A DNA stretch of 64,000 bases, taken from assembly GCF_019749295.1 (NCBI RefSeq), contig NZ_JACWFG010000022.1, positions 28,260 through 92,259 on the forward strand. The letters run 5' to 3'. Every line of letters begins with the position of its first letter. The first letter of the stretch is position 1. Shown here one piece after another: positions 24,798 to 33,464 of the stretch. Position numbers and translations under genes: made by a program. The stretch comes from Neobacillus niacini (GTDB taxonomy: Bacteria > Bacillota > Bacilli > Bacillales > Cytobacillaceae). A model generated the notes under the pieces. The model was given only the letters and a program-made list of their open reading frames with translations, ran no database searches and was not told the DNA's origin.

Positions 24798-26000
24798 TTG
24801 GAATTATTAGAGTCAAAAGCGAATACGAAATCATCTTATATATATTTTTTCATTGCTGGGATTGTACTTATTGCCTTTAATCTGCGACCCGCCATCACCT
24901 CCCTTGGACCTTTGGTTGGAATGATTCAGGAAGATGTTGGCCTTGCACATTGGAGCGCAGGATTATTGATGAGCTTACCTTTAGTGGTTTTCGCCATCAT
25001 GTCACCACTTGTTCCAAAGATTGCGAATAAGCTAAGTAATGAATTAACGTTAATTATTGGTTTAACATCTCTGCTAATCGGTATCGCGATACGGTCGATC
25101 CCAATGACCTTTTTTCTTTTTGCTGGAACGCTTCTTGCTGGATTGGGTATTGCGATTGGAAATGTTCTTTTGCCCGCAGTTGTAAAGGAGAAGTTCCCAG
25201 AGAAATTCGGGTTAATGACCAGTGTTTATTCCACATCAATGGGATTAATCGCTTCCCTAGCTTCAGGAATCAGCATTCCTTTAGCTATGGATTTAAACCT
25301 TGGCTGGCAGGGAGCCCAAATTGTTTGGACCATACCGGTAGTTGTCGCAATCTTATTGTGGATCTTTCTTCGCAAAAGTAACGGCAGGGATTCCAAAGCC
25401 ATACAGCAATCAATGGGTTCTAGCTCAAATCGTCTCTGGAGTACTCCTCTTGCTTGGCAAATCGCCATATTTATGGGGTTCCAGTCCTTTTTATTTTATG
25501 TAACGATTTCTTGGTTACCTGAAATCTTACATAGTCATGGAATAAGTATGGGCACAGCGGGATGGATGCTTTCCTTTACCCAGCTGGTAGGATTACCTGC
25601 GAGTTTCTTTATTCCTGTCCTTGCAGGACGTTCCAAATCACAAGTATGGATTGCTTTCACGTTAGGGCTGTGCTCCGTTGTTGGTTATAGTGGGTTACTG
25701 TTAGGCACGTCCTATCCAATTTTAATCCTTAGTATCATCTTGATTGGGGTAGCTTTGGGGGGAAGTTTCCCCTTAGCTCTTACCTTTATAGGACTACGCG
25801 CACGGAATGCAAATCAAGCGGCATCGTTATCCGGAATGACCCAATCAACTGGTTATCTCCTAGCTGCAGTAGGTCCGTTGTTTATTGGTTATTTATTTGA
25901 CTTAGCACATTCGTGGACCATGCCCATCATTGCCCTCATTATAGTTTCTGTAGTTGTAATCATATTTGGAATGTTGTCCGGTCGGAATAGATATGTCTAA
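24798..26000 (+). CDS. MFS transporter, CynX/NimT type
   Basis: A 12-helix major-facilitator protein of about 400 residues, matching the CynX (cyanate)/NimT group: IAFNLRPAITSLGPLVGMIQ at the N-terminus and GMTQSTGYLLAAVGPLFIGY near the end. The start is uncertain because only TTG codons are available: 24798 follows the purine run AGGAGAGAGAGG at 9 bp; 24789 and 24771 are alternatives. It lies between DoxX copies 1 and 2 on the opposite strand. Substrate not deducible. Confidence 0.85.
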   Translation: MELLESKANTKSSYIYFFIAGIVLIAFNLRPAITSLGPLVGMIQEDVGLAHWSAGLLMSLPLVVFAIMSPLVPKIANKLSNELTLIIGLTSLLIGIAIRSIPMTFFLFAGTLLAGLGIAIGNVLLPAVVKEKFPEKFGLMTSVYSTSMGLIASLASGISIPLAMDLNLGWQGAQIVWTIPVVVAILLWIFLRKSNGRDSKAIQQSMGSSSNRLWSTPLAWQIAIFMGFQSFLFYVTISWLPEILHSHGISMGTAGWMLSFTQLVGLPASFFIPVLAGRSKSQVWIAFTLGLCSVVGYSGLLLGTSYPILILSIILIGVALGGSFPLALTFIGLRARNANQAASLSGMTQSTGYLLAAVGPLFIGYLFDLAHSWTMPIIALIIVSVVVIIFGMLSGRNRYV

Positions 26001-26008
26001 GAAATAGG

Positions 26009-26046
26009 AAAAAGACGATTCGCAAGGGGGAGCGAATCGTCTTTTT
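26009..26046. terminator. Bidirectional terminator, duplicate of the one at 23994
   Basis: Identical 15-bp stem and loop to 23994-24031; serves the MFS gene and DoxX copy 2. Confidence 0.93.
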
Positions 26047-26052
26047 CTTTGC

Positions 26053-26556
26053 TTATGCAGCTGATTTTGCCTTGTTTTTTCCAACAGTTTTATTGATAAA
26101 TGGAACTACCCAGTAGTCTAAACCGAATTTTCCTGCGTTGTAACCAGCAGTTAAGATGATGAAGCCTAAGAAGATATCAGTTGGATTATGAGAAACTGTT
26201 CCTGCTAAGAAAAAGCTGAAGTTCATCACTAATCCAAAGAACATTGCTGCTGTTGTTAAACATCCTAACATAAGTCCTAATCCGATTAATGTTTCGCCCC
26301 AAGGAACGATGAAGTTGAAGACATCAATGTTTGGTAAAGCAAAGCTTTCTAAGAAGTTTACATACCAGCCGTAAACCATATTTCCGTCTGGACCTGTTAC
26401 CGGTTTTGCGATTGCTCCTTTTAAGAATCCAGAAGCGTCGAAGCCGCCTGTAATTTTATGAAAACCTGCTGTGAACCAAGAGTAGCCAAGGTATAAACGA
26501 ATAATAGTTAAAAGTGCTGCAGAGATTTTATTTTCTCTTAAAAAGTTGTTAAACAT
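26053..26556 (-). CDS. DoxX-family membrane protein, copy 2
   Basis: 167 residues, four helices, nearly identical to copy 1; distinguishing positions include MFNNFL at the start, SWFTAG, GFLKGAIAKPVTGPDGNM and the tail NKTVGKNKAKSAA. Since the terminator and upstream region are also shared, copies 1 and 2 arose by duplication of a whole transcription unit. Same strand as the others. Confidence 0.9.
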   Translation of the reverse strand: MFNNFLRENKISAALLTIIRLYLGYSWFTAGFHKITGGFDASGFLKGAIAKPVTGPDGNMVYGWYVNFLESFALPNIDVFNFIVPWGETLIGLGLMLGCLTTAAMFFGLVMNFSFFLAGTVSHNPTDIFLGFIILTAGYNAGKFGLDYWVVPFINKTVGKNKAKSAA

Positions 26557-26683
26557 AAGTCATTCCGCCTTTCAATATTTGGTTGTTCTTTATACTTACA
26601 CTATATTGGATTTCAACAGATATTAACATGGGGATAGTGTTAAGTTCACAGTTTGTTTGAAAAGATATGACGGAATATTGAAC
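26557..26683 (-). promoter_or_regulatory. Conserved upstream region of DoxX copy 2
   Basis: Same 127-bp block as copy 1. Clear TTGAAA, 16 bp, TATAAA on the minus strand, and the distal TGACGGAATATTGAAC. Confidence 0.6.
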
Positions 26684-26756
26684 TGGCTAGCGCGTGGGGA
26701 ATTTGATCTCAGATGCTTTGATTATGACTAATCATTCTTGGGGTGACAGCTCTGAT

Positions 26757-26980
26757 TTGTCCTCAAGACCTCGGATTAAGGACTAATCTTTCTGATGGCT
26801 TGTGCGATTTGTTCTCAAGACCCCCGATTGAGGACTAATCCTTCTTGGGCCTCGTGCGTTTTGTCCTCAAGACCCCCGATTGAGGATTAATCCTCTCGGC
26901 AGCTCGTGCGTTTTGTCCTCAAGACCTCCGGTTGAGGACTAATCTTTAAGGGTGACTCCTCTGATTTTTCCTCAAGACCG
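26757..26980. repeat. Five-copy 52-bp tandem array of hairpin units (array 2)
   Basis: Units begin at 26757, 26809, 26861, 26913 and 26966. Each holds GTCCTCAA / TTGAGGAC around a 9-nt loop rich in C (copies 1 and 5 degenerate). The core is the same as in array 1 at 4438 but the spacer differs. It lies between DoxX copies 2 and 3; nothing else is seen in 26684-26994. Confidence 0.9.
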
Positions 26981-26994
26981 ACCGTCAAAACAAT

Positions 26995-27032
26995 AAAAAG
27001 ACGATTCGAGGGGGATTCGAACCATCTTTTTG
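26995..27032. terminator. Terminator of DoxX copy 3
   Basis: Diverged version of the 23994/26009 terminator: AAAAAGACGATTCGA pairs with TTCGAACCATCTTTTT. Confidence 0.8.
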
Positions 27033-27040
27033 CTAACCTA

Positions 27041-27544
27041 TTAGGCTGTTGCTTTTGCTTTATTTTTTCTAACAGTTTTGTTGATGAACGGTACTACCCA
27101 ATAATCTAAACCATATTTACCAGCGTTGAAACCTGCAGTTAAGATGATGAAGCCTAGGAAGATGTCTGTTGGGTTGTGAGATACTGTTCCTGCTAGGAAA
27201 AAGCTGAAGTTCATCACGAGACCAAAGAACATTGCTGCTGTTGTTAAACATCCAAGCATAAGTCCTAAACCGATTAATGTTTCGCCCCAAGGAACGATGA
27301 AATTGAAGACATCAATGTTAGGAAGTGCAAAGCTTTCTAAGAAGTTCACGTACCACCCGTAAACCATGCTGCCATCTGGACCTTTAACGGGATTTGCTAC
27401 TGCATTTGCTAGATACCCCGAAGCGTCGAAACCATCTGTAATTTTATGAAAACCTGCTGTGAACCACGCGTAGCCAAGGTATAAACGAATGATAGTTAAA
27501 ATAGCTGCTGAGACCTTATTTTCTCTTAAAAAATGATTAAACAT
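27041..27544 (-). CDS. DoxX-family membrane protein, copy 3
   Basis: 167 residues, same four-helix DoxX fold. The block from NPVKGPDGSMVYGWYV through the helix ending in ILTAG is unchanged from copy 1; differences are clustered at residues 11-46 and in the basic tail (NKTVRKNKAKATA). Confidence 0.9.
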   Translation of the reverse strand: MFNHFLRENKVSAAILTIIRLYLGYAWFTAGFHKITDGFDASGYLANAVANPVKGPDGSMVYGWYVNFLESFALPNIDVFNFIVPWGETLIGLGLMLGCLTTAAMFFGLVMNFSFFLAGTVSHNPTDIFLGFIILTAGFNAGKYGLDYWVVPFINKTVRKNKAKATA

Positions 27545-27671
27545 AATTCATTCCGCCCTTCAATATTTGGTTGTTCTTTATACTTACACTATATTGGATA
27601 TCAACAGTTATTAACATGGGTATAGTAGTAAGTTCACAGTTTGTTTGAAATGTTATGACGGAATGTTGAAC
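27545..27671 (-). promoter_or_regulatory. Conserved upstream region of DoxX copy 3
   Basis: Same block as the others; TTGATA, 16 bp, TATAAA, and distal TGACGGAATGTTGAAC. Confidence 0.6.
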
Positions 27672-27721
27672 AGCATCTAAAAGCAAGTATTCTCCGCTAT
27701 CCACAAGTATTTTTTGCCTAT

Positions 27722-27771
27722 CAAAAAAGCTAAGAGACAGGGACTAGCCCAATGTATCTCTTAGCCTTTTT
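27722..27771 (-). terminator. Terminator overlapping the end of the GGDEF gene
   Basis: AAAAAAGCTAAGAGA pairs with TCTCTTAGCCTTTTTT around a loop of about 19 nt; the 3' half of the hairpin covers the last codons of the GGDEF gene. Confidence 0.75.
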
Positions 27772-28400
27772 TGTGATTTTAATTGATACATATTGTTATC
27801 AGCTACTTTTAAAAGGTCATCAAGGTCATTGCCATGCTTTGGGTAGAGGGCTGCACCAATGGAAACACTTATTTTTATATTATTGAATGAAAGCTGCTTC
27901 AAGTTTTGATGAATTCGCTCAATCATTTTGTCCAACTCTTCTTTACTTTGAACATCAGGTGAAAGAATTAAGAATTCATCTCCCCCCCAACGGGCTACTA
28001 TGTCCGTTTTCCTTACACTTTTCTTCAATTGATTCGCTAGCAGAAGTAAATATTCATCTCCCATTTTATGTCCCAAATGATCATTGACCAATTTAAAGTC
28101 ATTTACGTCGAGAAGGAGAACTGAACCGCTTTGGCCATTTTGATCTAACTTTGATTTAATAGCAGTGAAAGCCGATTCAACATATCTTCTATTATATATT
28201 CCAGTTAAAGGGTCCTTTTCCGAGTAATACCTGGCTTTATCGTATTGTTTACCAAACCACCAAGCAAGAGGAAGCAATATTGGATACCCCGTATACTCAA
28301 TCCAGCCTATTTTACCATCTCTTAAAAAATAAAAAGCAGTGTAGATTAAATTTACTAGGAAAACTAATAGTAATGTAATAATCCTGCCTTTGTATCTCAT
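27744..28400 (-). CDS. Membrane-anchored GGDEF diguanylate cyclase
   Basis: A 218-residue protein: two N-terminal helices (about residues 6-25 and 36-50) and one GGDEF domain from residue 60 on. The active-site motif is RWGGDEF, with DPLTGIYNRR before and SIGAALYPKHG after, so catalysis of c-di-GMP synthesis is expected. The inhibitory I-site RxxD (RKTD) is present five residues upstream of GGDEF. It lacks a large sensor domain. Stands alone between DoxX copies 3 and 4. Confidence 0.92.
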   Translation of the reverse strand: MRYKGRIITLLLVFLVNLIYTAFYFLRDGKIGWIEYTGYPILLPLAWWFGKQYDKARYYSEKDPLTGIYNRRYVESAFTAIKSKLDQNGQSGSVLLLDVNDFKLVNDHLGHKMGDEYLLLLANQLKKSVRKTDIVARWGGDEFLILSPDVQSKEELDKMIERIHQNLKQLSFNNIKISVSIGAALYPKHGNDLDDLLKVADNNMYQLKSQKRLRDTLG

Positions 28401-28771
28401 TCTATCATCATCCTTTTAATTTTATAAAATCTACCCTTGCGGAAAGTGTGTTAAGCTCAACACGATCATGATAGCTATTTTAACGTTTTCATTTTTCAAT
28501 ATATTAAATTGGTTCTTAATACTATTCTACAGTAGATATAGTCTGAATAAGTTAAAAACATTTTAATAGTCACAGATTCGGCAAACTCTGACTGATTTCT
28601 TCCTAACTAATCGTTTGATTAGAACTACAACAAACCCTTTGAAATAACGAACCTTTATTGTTACTTAGAAAAATTCCTGTCGATATATAGTTTAGCACTA
28701 TTATCCTAATATTTCCCTTTTTCTATTAAAAATCATATAATAATAGTAAAAAAGTTCTAGGAGACTATTAC
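28401..28771. other. Intergenic region without recognised feature
   Basis: 371 bp between two divergent genes, strongly AT-rich, presumably holding both promoters. I see no ORF, no long inverted repeat and no array. Confidence 0.6.
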
Positions 28772-29329
28772 ATGAACAAACAAAAAAAGGAAAACCCTAT
28801 ATGGGCTTGGTTTGTCCTTATCGGCGGTGGACTATTTTTACTAAGGGCCTTGCCAGGCATGCTTCTAACTCTTTTAATCCCTTTTTGGAAGCCTGATGAA
28901 GTTAGTTTTTTTACCTTCATTTATATTCCAATCATCCTCGGGATTCTCGGCCTGACCATTTGGGGATTAACGAAGGCCTTTTCAGCCATAAAGGGTTATC
29001 AACAGGTTAAAAACAGCCAGACTCCAGCACTGATTGAAGAAGTGCCAGCGCAAAAACCTGCCAAACTGGATTTACCGACTAAAACTAAAAAGCCCGTTTG
29101 GCCATGGGTTGTCATTGGAGCCGGTGCGGTACTCGGGATTGGTTCAGGACCAGCAGCCCTCATGCTGCCAATCATGCCAATCTTCTTAGCCGGGATGTCA
29201 ACCGATTCACCCCACACTCCTGATTATGTACCCATTCTTATATTGGTTGTAGGATATGGGCTAATGATTAGCTATATAATACTGCTTATAAAAGCGATAA
29301 AAACACTAAGAAATAAAGCTAAAATCTAA
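28772..29329 (+). CDS. Hypothetical four-helix membrane protein
   Basis: 185 residues with hydrophobic segments near 10-35, 44-66, 108-135 and 150-175 and a short Lys/Pro-rich cytoplasmic linker (EVPAQKPAKLDLPTKTKKP). No motif that I recognise. The start follows CTAGGAGA at good spacing. Confidence 0.75.
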   Translation: MNKQKKENPIWAWFVLIGGGLFLLRALPGMLLTLLIPFWKPDEVSFFTFIYIPIILGILGLTIWGLTKAFSAIKGYQQVKNSQTPALIEEVPAQKPAKLDLPTKTKKPVWPWVVIGAGAVLGIGSGPAALMLPIMPIFLAGMSTDSPHTPDYVPILILVVGYGLMISYIILLIKAIKTLRNKAKI

Positions 29330-29373
29330 ATCAAAAAAAGAACCTCCGTGTTTGCGAAAAAAAAGTGGGAATC

Positions 29374-29412
29374 AAAAAAAAACGATCCGGATTCCGAATC
29401 GGTTTTTTTTTA
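29374..29412. terminator. Bidirectional terminator before DoxX copy 4
   Basis: CGATTCGG / CCGGATCG stem (one mismatch) flanked by runs of A and T on both sides; serves the membrane-protein gene and DoxX copy 4. Not related to the other DoxX terminators. Confidence 0.75.
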
Positions 29413-29418
29413 AACCAT

Positions 29419-29934
29419 TTATGCTTCAGCTTTTGCTTTGTCTTTTCCGATGTATGTCTTAGCTGTTTTGCGGATGAATGGAACCACCCAGCGGTCTAAC
29501 CCATATTTGCCTGCGTTGAAGCCTGCTGTTAAGATGATGAACCCTAAGAAGATGTCTGTTGGGTTATGTGATACTGTTCCTGCTAAGAAAAAGCTGAAGT
29601 TCATCACGAGACCAAAGAACATAGCTGCTGTTGTTAAACATCCTAGCATAAGTCCTAAACCGATTAATGTTTCTCCCCAAGGAACAATGAAGTTGAATAA
29701 TTCAATGTTTGGCAGTGCAAAGCTTTCTAAGAAGTTAACGTACCATCCGTAAACCATGCTGCCATCTGGACCTTTCACCGGATTTGCTACTGCATTTGCC
29801 AGGTAACCTGAGGCATCAAATCCATCCACCACTTTATGCCATCCTGCTGTGAACCAAGCGTAGCCAAGATATAACCGAATGATCGTTAAAATAGCTGCTG
29901 AGATTTTATTTTCTCTTAAAAAATGATTAAACAT
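29419..29934 (-). CDS. DoxX-family membrane protein, copy 4
   Basis: 171 residues; the most diverged of the four, with AGWHKVVDGFDASGYLANAV, NIELFNF instead of NIDVFNF, GLDRWVV, and a longer tail RKTAKTYIGKDKAKAEA. The central helices are unchanged. Same strand and same upstream block as the others. Confidence 0.9.
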   Translation of the reverse strand: MFNHFLRENKISAAILTIIRLYLGYAWFTAGWHKVVDGFDASGYLANAVANPVKGPDGSMVYGWYVNFLESFALPNIELFNFIVPWGETLIGLGLMLGCLTTAAMFFGLVMNFSFFLAGTVSHNPTDIFLGFIILTAGFNAGKYGLDRWVVPFIRKTAKTYIGKDKAKAEA

Positions 29935-30060
29935 AAGTCATTCCGCCCTTCAATTTTGTTTGTTCTTTATATTTCCACTATATGGGATATCGACGGTTAA
30001 TAACATAGGTATAGTGGTAAGTTCACAGTTTGTTTGAAATGTTTTGACGGATTGTTGAAC
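29935..30060 (-). promoter_or_regulatory. Conserved upstream region of DoxX copy 4
   Basis: Same block with more changes: TCGATA, 16 bp, TATAAA; distal TGACGGATTGTTGAAC. Confidence 0.55.
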
Positions 30061-30127
30061 AGCTAATGATCGCCGTTATTTTAGTATCCTTTAATGGTCA
30101 CTTCCTTCTACATAATAGCCAAAAGGA

Positions 30128-30154
30128 AGAGACCAGCAACTATTTGCTGGTCTC
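30128..30154 (-). terminator. Terminator of the flavoenzyme gene
   Basis: AGAGACCAGCAA / TTGCTGGTCTCT perfect 12-bp stem, 4-nt loop; located 18 bp after the stop, with a short T-containing tail on the minus strand. Confidence 0.75.
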
Positions 30155-30171
30155 TATTAACACTGCCTATT

Positions 30172-32139
30172 TTAATTTGTGACTAACTCTTTTACCTCTA
30201 GAAGATAAGCTTCTGTATATCCTTCTCTTATCGCTTGAGCAATTTTTCTAGGTGCATTCACATCTCCAATTACTTTCACATTCGTAAAGTTTTCTTTAAT
30301 GGTGCCAACGATTGCATTATTCGGCTTTACTCCTAAAGAAAGAACAACCGCGTCAACAGCACACTCGATTACTTCCTGCGCTGTAACCTTTTCGATGATT
30401 ATTTTTTCAGCTGTTATCTCTTGAAGTTTATGACCTGCATGCATATCTACAGAAAGCTTTGCTAACTTAGTGGTAACATCGATTAAGTTTTGGAAATAGG
30501 CACCTGGTCCAATTTTACTCGCCATTTCAAACACTGTTACTTTGTTACCTTGCTCGGCTAAAAGCTCTGCGGTTTCCAGTCCCGTCATGCCTGAACCGAT
30601 CACAGCAACCCTTTTATCTTTCAATGCTGCTTTTCCATTTAGTATATCTGTGGTTGTATATACGTTCTCACTCTCAGCACCTTTAATTCCTGGGATAAAA
30701 GCATCTGCTCCTGTTGCAATAAATACAGCATATGGGTCTAATTCCTTTAGAAATTCAAGTGTTGCTTCTGTGTTTAATCTAACTTCAACGCCAAGTTCCT
30801 TCATTTGGTAATCGAGATATTCTATTAACCAATCAATTTTTTCCTTTTGAGGAGGTTTGTTGGCTAATAGTAATTGTCCGCCCACTTGAGCTTCTTTTTC
30901 AAAAATAACAGGCTTGAATCCTCTCATGGCTAACACGCGGGCACTTTCCATACCGGCTGGTCCAGCACCAATGATCGCCACCGTCCTGCCTCCGCCATCT
31001 TTTTGCAAGTTATCAAATTTTAATTCCCGGCCCATTCTAGGGTTTACTGCACATTCGAGCTCGCCAGCAAAAATAGATTCAAAGCAATGTAAACAGGAAA
31101 TACAATTTCGGATATCACATTCTCTGCCTTCCTCTATCTTTTTTACCCACTCAGGGTCTGCTAGAAGGCCGCGGCCGATACCAATAAAGTCAATGGTTCC
31201 TGAAGCTAATAGTTCCTCAGCAAATTCCGGTTTTCGAATTACATTCGCTGCAACAACCGGGATCGATACCGCTGATTTTACAGCCTGAGATAAATGTGTT
31301 CTCCATCCTTGTGGATAGGAAGTTGGCTCGACGATGGTGTTCATAGTCTCATAAATACCTGAAGATACATCAATCGCATCAATTCCTAGTTTTTCAAGGT
31401 GCTGTACCATTCTAACGCCTTCAGCTAATTGAATTCCTTCTCCATTTGGTAAAAACTCATCAACGGTAAGCCTGACCATTAATGGATAATCACCACATTC
31501 TTCTCTTATTCCTAAAATGATTTCTTCAAGGAATCGTAAACGGTTTTCAAAGCTGCCGCCATATTTATCACTTCTCTTATTTGTATAAGGGCTTAAAAAT
31601 TGATTGATTAAATAGCCATGTGCCCCGTGAAGCTCGATGCCATCCACTCCAGCTGCTTTTGCAATTCTAGCTCCATTGACAAAGTCTTTAACTAAACCTT
31701 CCACTTCCTCTGTCCGTAACTCCCTTGTTTCCTGCTGCATTACTCCACATGGGATAGCACTTGGTGCTACGACAGGCTGACCACCAATCAGTGCAGTCGC
31801 ATTTTGTCTGCCGGGATGGTGAAGCTGTAAAAATAGTTTTGTTCCATATTGGTGAATGATGTCAACGAATTTCCTTAAAGGTTCAATATGTTCATCCTTC
31901 GTTACAGCAAGCTGGCCGGTGCCTGCAACACCATGGTCATCATTTACCCTTGTAACCTCTGTTACAATCAAACCCACTCCGCCTTTTGCACGCTCTTCAT
32001 AATACTTAACAATTCTTTCTGACGGGGTACCGTCCTGATTCGCGAAACCCGTACCCATAGCTGTCATTACCACTCTATTTTTCAACTCAAGGCTGCCAAT
32101 CCTGCCTTTTGAGAATAGGTTTGTATAGTTTTTTTGCAT
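30172..32139 (-). CDS. OYE-type NADH:flavin oxidoreductase / 2,4-dienoyl-CoA reductase-like
   Basis: A 655-residue multi-cofactor enzyme. The FMN barrel of the old-yellow-enzyme family covers residues 1-340 (LKNRVVMTAMGTGFANQDGT, DGIELHGAHGYLINQFLSPY, GIGRGLLADPEW). A [4Fe-4S] site follows with Cys spaced CxxCxxC-x10-C in NCISCLHCFESIFAGELECA. Then come FAD/NAD domains (AIIGAGPAGMESARVLA, AVIGSGMTGLETAELLAEQG). This is the FadH / trimethylamine-dehydrogenase-like layout. FadH reduces dienoyl-CoA in unsaturated fatty acid oxidation, but enoate or xenobiotic reduction is equally possible. Strong AAAGGAGG upstream. Confidence 0.9.
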   Translation of the reverse strand: MQKNYTNLFSKGRIGSLELKNRVVMTAMGTGFANQDGTPSERIVKYYEERAKGGVGLIVTEVTRVNDDHGVAGTGQLAVTKDEHIEPLRKFVDIIHQYGTKLFLQLHHPGRQNATALIGGQPVVAPSAIPCGVMQQETRELRTEEVEGLVKDFVNGARIAKAAGVDGIELHGAHGYLINQFLSPYTNKRSDKYGGSFENRLRFLEEIILGIREECGDYPLMVRLTVDEFLPNGEGIQLAEGVRMVQHLEKLGIDAIDVSSGIYETMNTIVEPTSYPQGWRTHLSQAVKSAVSIPVVAANVIRKPEFAEELLASGTIDFIGIGRGLLADPEWVKKIEEGRECDIRNCISCLHCFESIFAGELECAVNPRMGRELKFDNLQKDGGGRTVAIIGAGPAGMESARVLAMRGFKPVIFEKEAQVGGQLLLANKPPQKEKIDWLIEYLDYQMKELGVEVRLNTEATLEFLKELDPYAVFIATGADAFIPGIKGAESENVYTTTDILNGKAALKDKRVAVIGSGMTGLETAELLAEQGNKVTVFEMASKIGPGAYFQNLIDVTTKLAKLSVDMHAGHKLQEITAEKIIIEKVTAQEVIECAVDAVVLSLGVKPNNAIVGTIKENFTNVKVIGDVNAPRKIAQAIREGYTEAYLLEVKELVTN

Positions 32140-32407
32140 GAAAATGTGCCTCCTTTAGAATAGTTAACTAGATGAACTACTTTTATAGTATCAGTGCTGT
32201 AAGCGTAATGAGAGTGAGAATCCTCACAAGAAAACACAGTTTCAAATAATGTTCATTGTTCACAAAATCTCTTTAATATGAGAGTTCATGAAATTTGACG
32301 CAGCCGAACTTTTTTGCCATTTGGCTCCCTTGCATTGACCTCCCCCCTTTTCACCTCTGCCTTAGGGCAATTAGGGTGCTCCACCAATTTTATTTATTCG
32401 GACCATG
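32140..32407. other. Intergenic region between divergent genes
   Basis: Holds the flavoenzyme's ribosome site and presumably both promoters. One stretch near 32331 (TTGCATTGACCTCCC) resembles a single degenerate unit of the array at 45567. No ORF seen. Confidence 0.5.
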
Positions 32408-32448
32408 TCCTTTTCACCTATTTTTCTATATATAAAGGGTGAAAGGAG
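32408..32448 (+). promoter_or_regulatory. Hairpin that can mask the DUF1659 ribosome site
   Basis: CCTTTTCACC pairs (one bulged T) with GGTGAAAGG, the latter being part of the AAAGGAGG site of the gene at 32458. This could lower or regulate translation. Inference from complementarity only. Confidence 0.45.
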
Positions 32449-32457
32449 GTGATCACG

Positions 32458-32676
32458 ATGGCAACAGCCGTTATTGCAACGTCTAGATTACGCTTGGTGT
32501 TTCAGACAGGCATGGATGATGATGGTAAGCCGCTTCTTAAGGCAAAGACTTTTAGTAATATTCAAAAGTCTGCAACAGCAGATCAACTTTTCCAAGCAGC
32601 ACAGGCAATTATAGGTTTATCAGGTGATACTCTCAGCAATATTGAGAAAGTCGACAATTCTGATTTACTAGCTTAA
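32458..32676 (+). CDS. DUF1659 protein
   Basis: A 72-residue small soluble protein with the DUF1659 pattern LRLVFQTGMDDDGKPLLKAK. Function unknown. An upstream in-frame GTG overlaps the ribosome site AAAGGAGG, so ATG 32458 is the start. First of three small genes (DUF1659, DUF2922, YvrJ) that travel together in Bacillaceae. Confidence 0.88.
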   Translation: MATAVIATSRLRLVFQTGMDDDGKPLLKAKTFSNIQKSATADQLFQAAQAIIGLSGDTLSNIEKVDNSDLLA

Positions 32677-32709
32677 GGAAAATAGAAATAGTGATAGGAG
32701 GTGAATAAA

Positions 32710-32928
32710 ATGGCTAAAACATTAGAGTTGGAGTTTGTTACTGAATTGGGTAAAGCCGCTCGTTTATCGGTGGAAAATCCAAAGGAACCGATTGAGGAAG
32801 CAGTAGTGAAACAGGCAATGGAGGAAATTATCGCATCTGGCGTTTTTACTTCTGCAAATGGTAATTTTACTTCTGTGAAAGGAGCCCGAGTGATAGATCG
32901 CAATGTTACGGAATATGAAATTATTTAA
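32710..32928 (+). CDS. DUF2922 protein
   Basis: A 72-residue protein of the DUF2922 family: LELEFVTELGKAARLSVENP, EEAVVKQAMEEIIASGVFTS. Function unknown. ATAGGAGGTG precedes ATG 32710; the in-frame GTG at 32701 overlaps that site. Follows the DUF1659 gene by 33 bp. Confidence 0.88.
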   Translation: MAKTLELEFVTELGKAARLSVENPKEPIEEAVVKQAMEEIIASGVFTSANGNFTSVKGARVIDRNVTEYEII

Positions 32929-32934
32929 TAGAGT

Positions 32935-32969
32935 AAAAAGGTCGGTTTCCGGTTGGAGACCGGCCTTTA
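32935..32969 (+). terminator. Hairpin between DUF2922 and YvrJ genes
   Basis: GGTCGGTTTCC / GGAGACCGGCC 11-bp stem (one G-U), 4-nt loop, followed by TTTACT. The T tail is short, so it may be only a partial terminator. Confidence 0.6.
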
Positions 32970-32992
32970 CTAAAGGAAAGGAGTGAAATCTC

Positions 32993-33130
32993 GTGGAGCA
33001 AATGATCCCTCTCATAAGTGAGGTTGGGTTTCCAATCATCGTCACCCTCTACTTGCTATATCGAATTGAGTCGAAGCTAGATATGGTGGTCCAATCGATT
33101 CAAAATCTGCCCGAACGCATGAAGGCGTAA
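32993..33130 (+). CDS. YvrJ-family small membrane protein
   Basis: A 45-residue protein starting at GTG: one helix (PLISEVGFPIIVTLYLLYRI) and a short amphipathic tail (ESKLDMVVQSIQNLPERMKA), the YvrJ pattern. AAAGGAG lies nine bases upstream. Third gene of the small cluster. Holin-like size, but the function is not established. Confidence 0.82.
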   Translation: MEQMIPLISEVGFPIIVTLYLLYRIESKLDMVVQSIQNLPERMKA

Positions 33131-33267
33131 CAGGAACCAATATATTAATAGAACCTTACACCTTTGTTCATAATTTGTTCATACTTAAGGGGTAAGATAA
33201 ATACATGAAGAGGACAAACTTTTTTCTCTCTCTCTTCCATAACCCCCTTTTATATATGATTTCTTTT

Positions 33268-33297
33268 GAATCCGGCAACTGGCCGGATTCCTTTTTT
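33268..33297 (+). terminator. Terminator after the YvrJ cluster
   Basis: GAATCCGGC / GCCGGATTC stem, 5-nt loop, then CTTTTTTT. Confidence 0.92.
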
Positions 33298-33464
33298 TGT
33301 GTAAAAAAGAAATCCCCTGCTATTTTTGCGCTAGTAAACTCAAAAAATAATTAAAAATAGTACGCATTTTAATAGATAAAACTGAATATGATCAATATAG
33401 ATTGTAACTTTGAGTCTTTTTCTTCGTCACTTAATTGGAAGTTTTCCTCAAGGGAAGGTGTTAT
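33298..33464. other. AT-rich intergenic region
   Basis: Together with 33131-33267, no gene or repeat seen; probably contains the promoter of the zinc-ribbon gene. Confidence 0.5.

Noticed and set aside
32458..33130. Phage remnant (YvrJ as holin)
   Set aside because: The DUF1659-DUF2922-YvrJ trio is an ordinary chromosomal cluster in Bacillaceae and no other phage gene is near.
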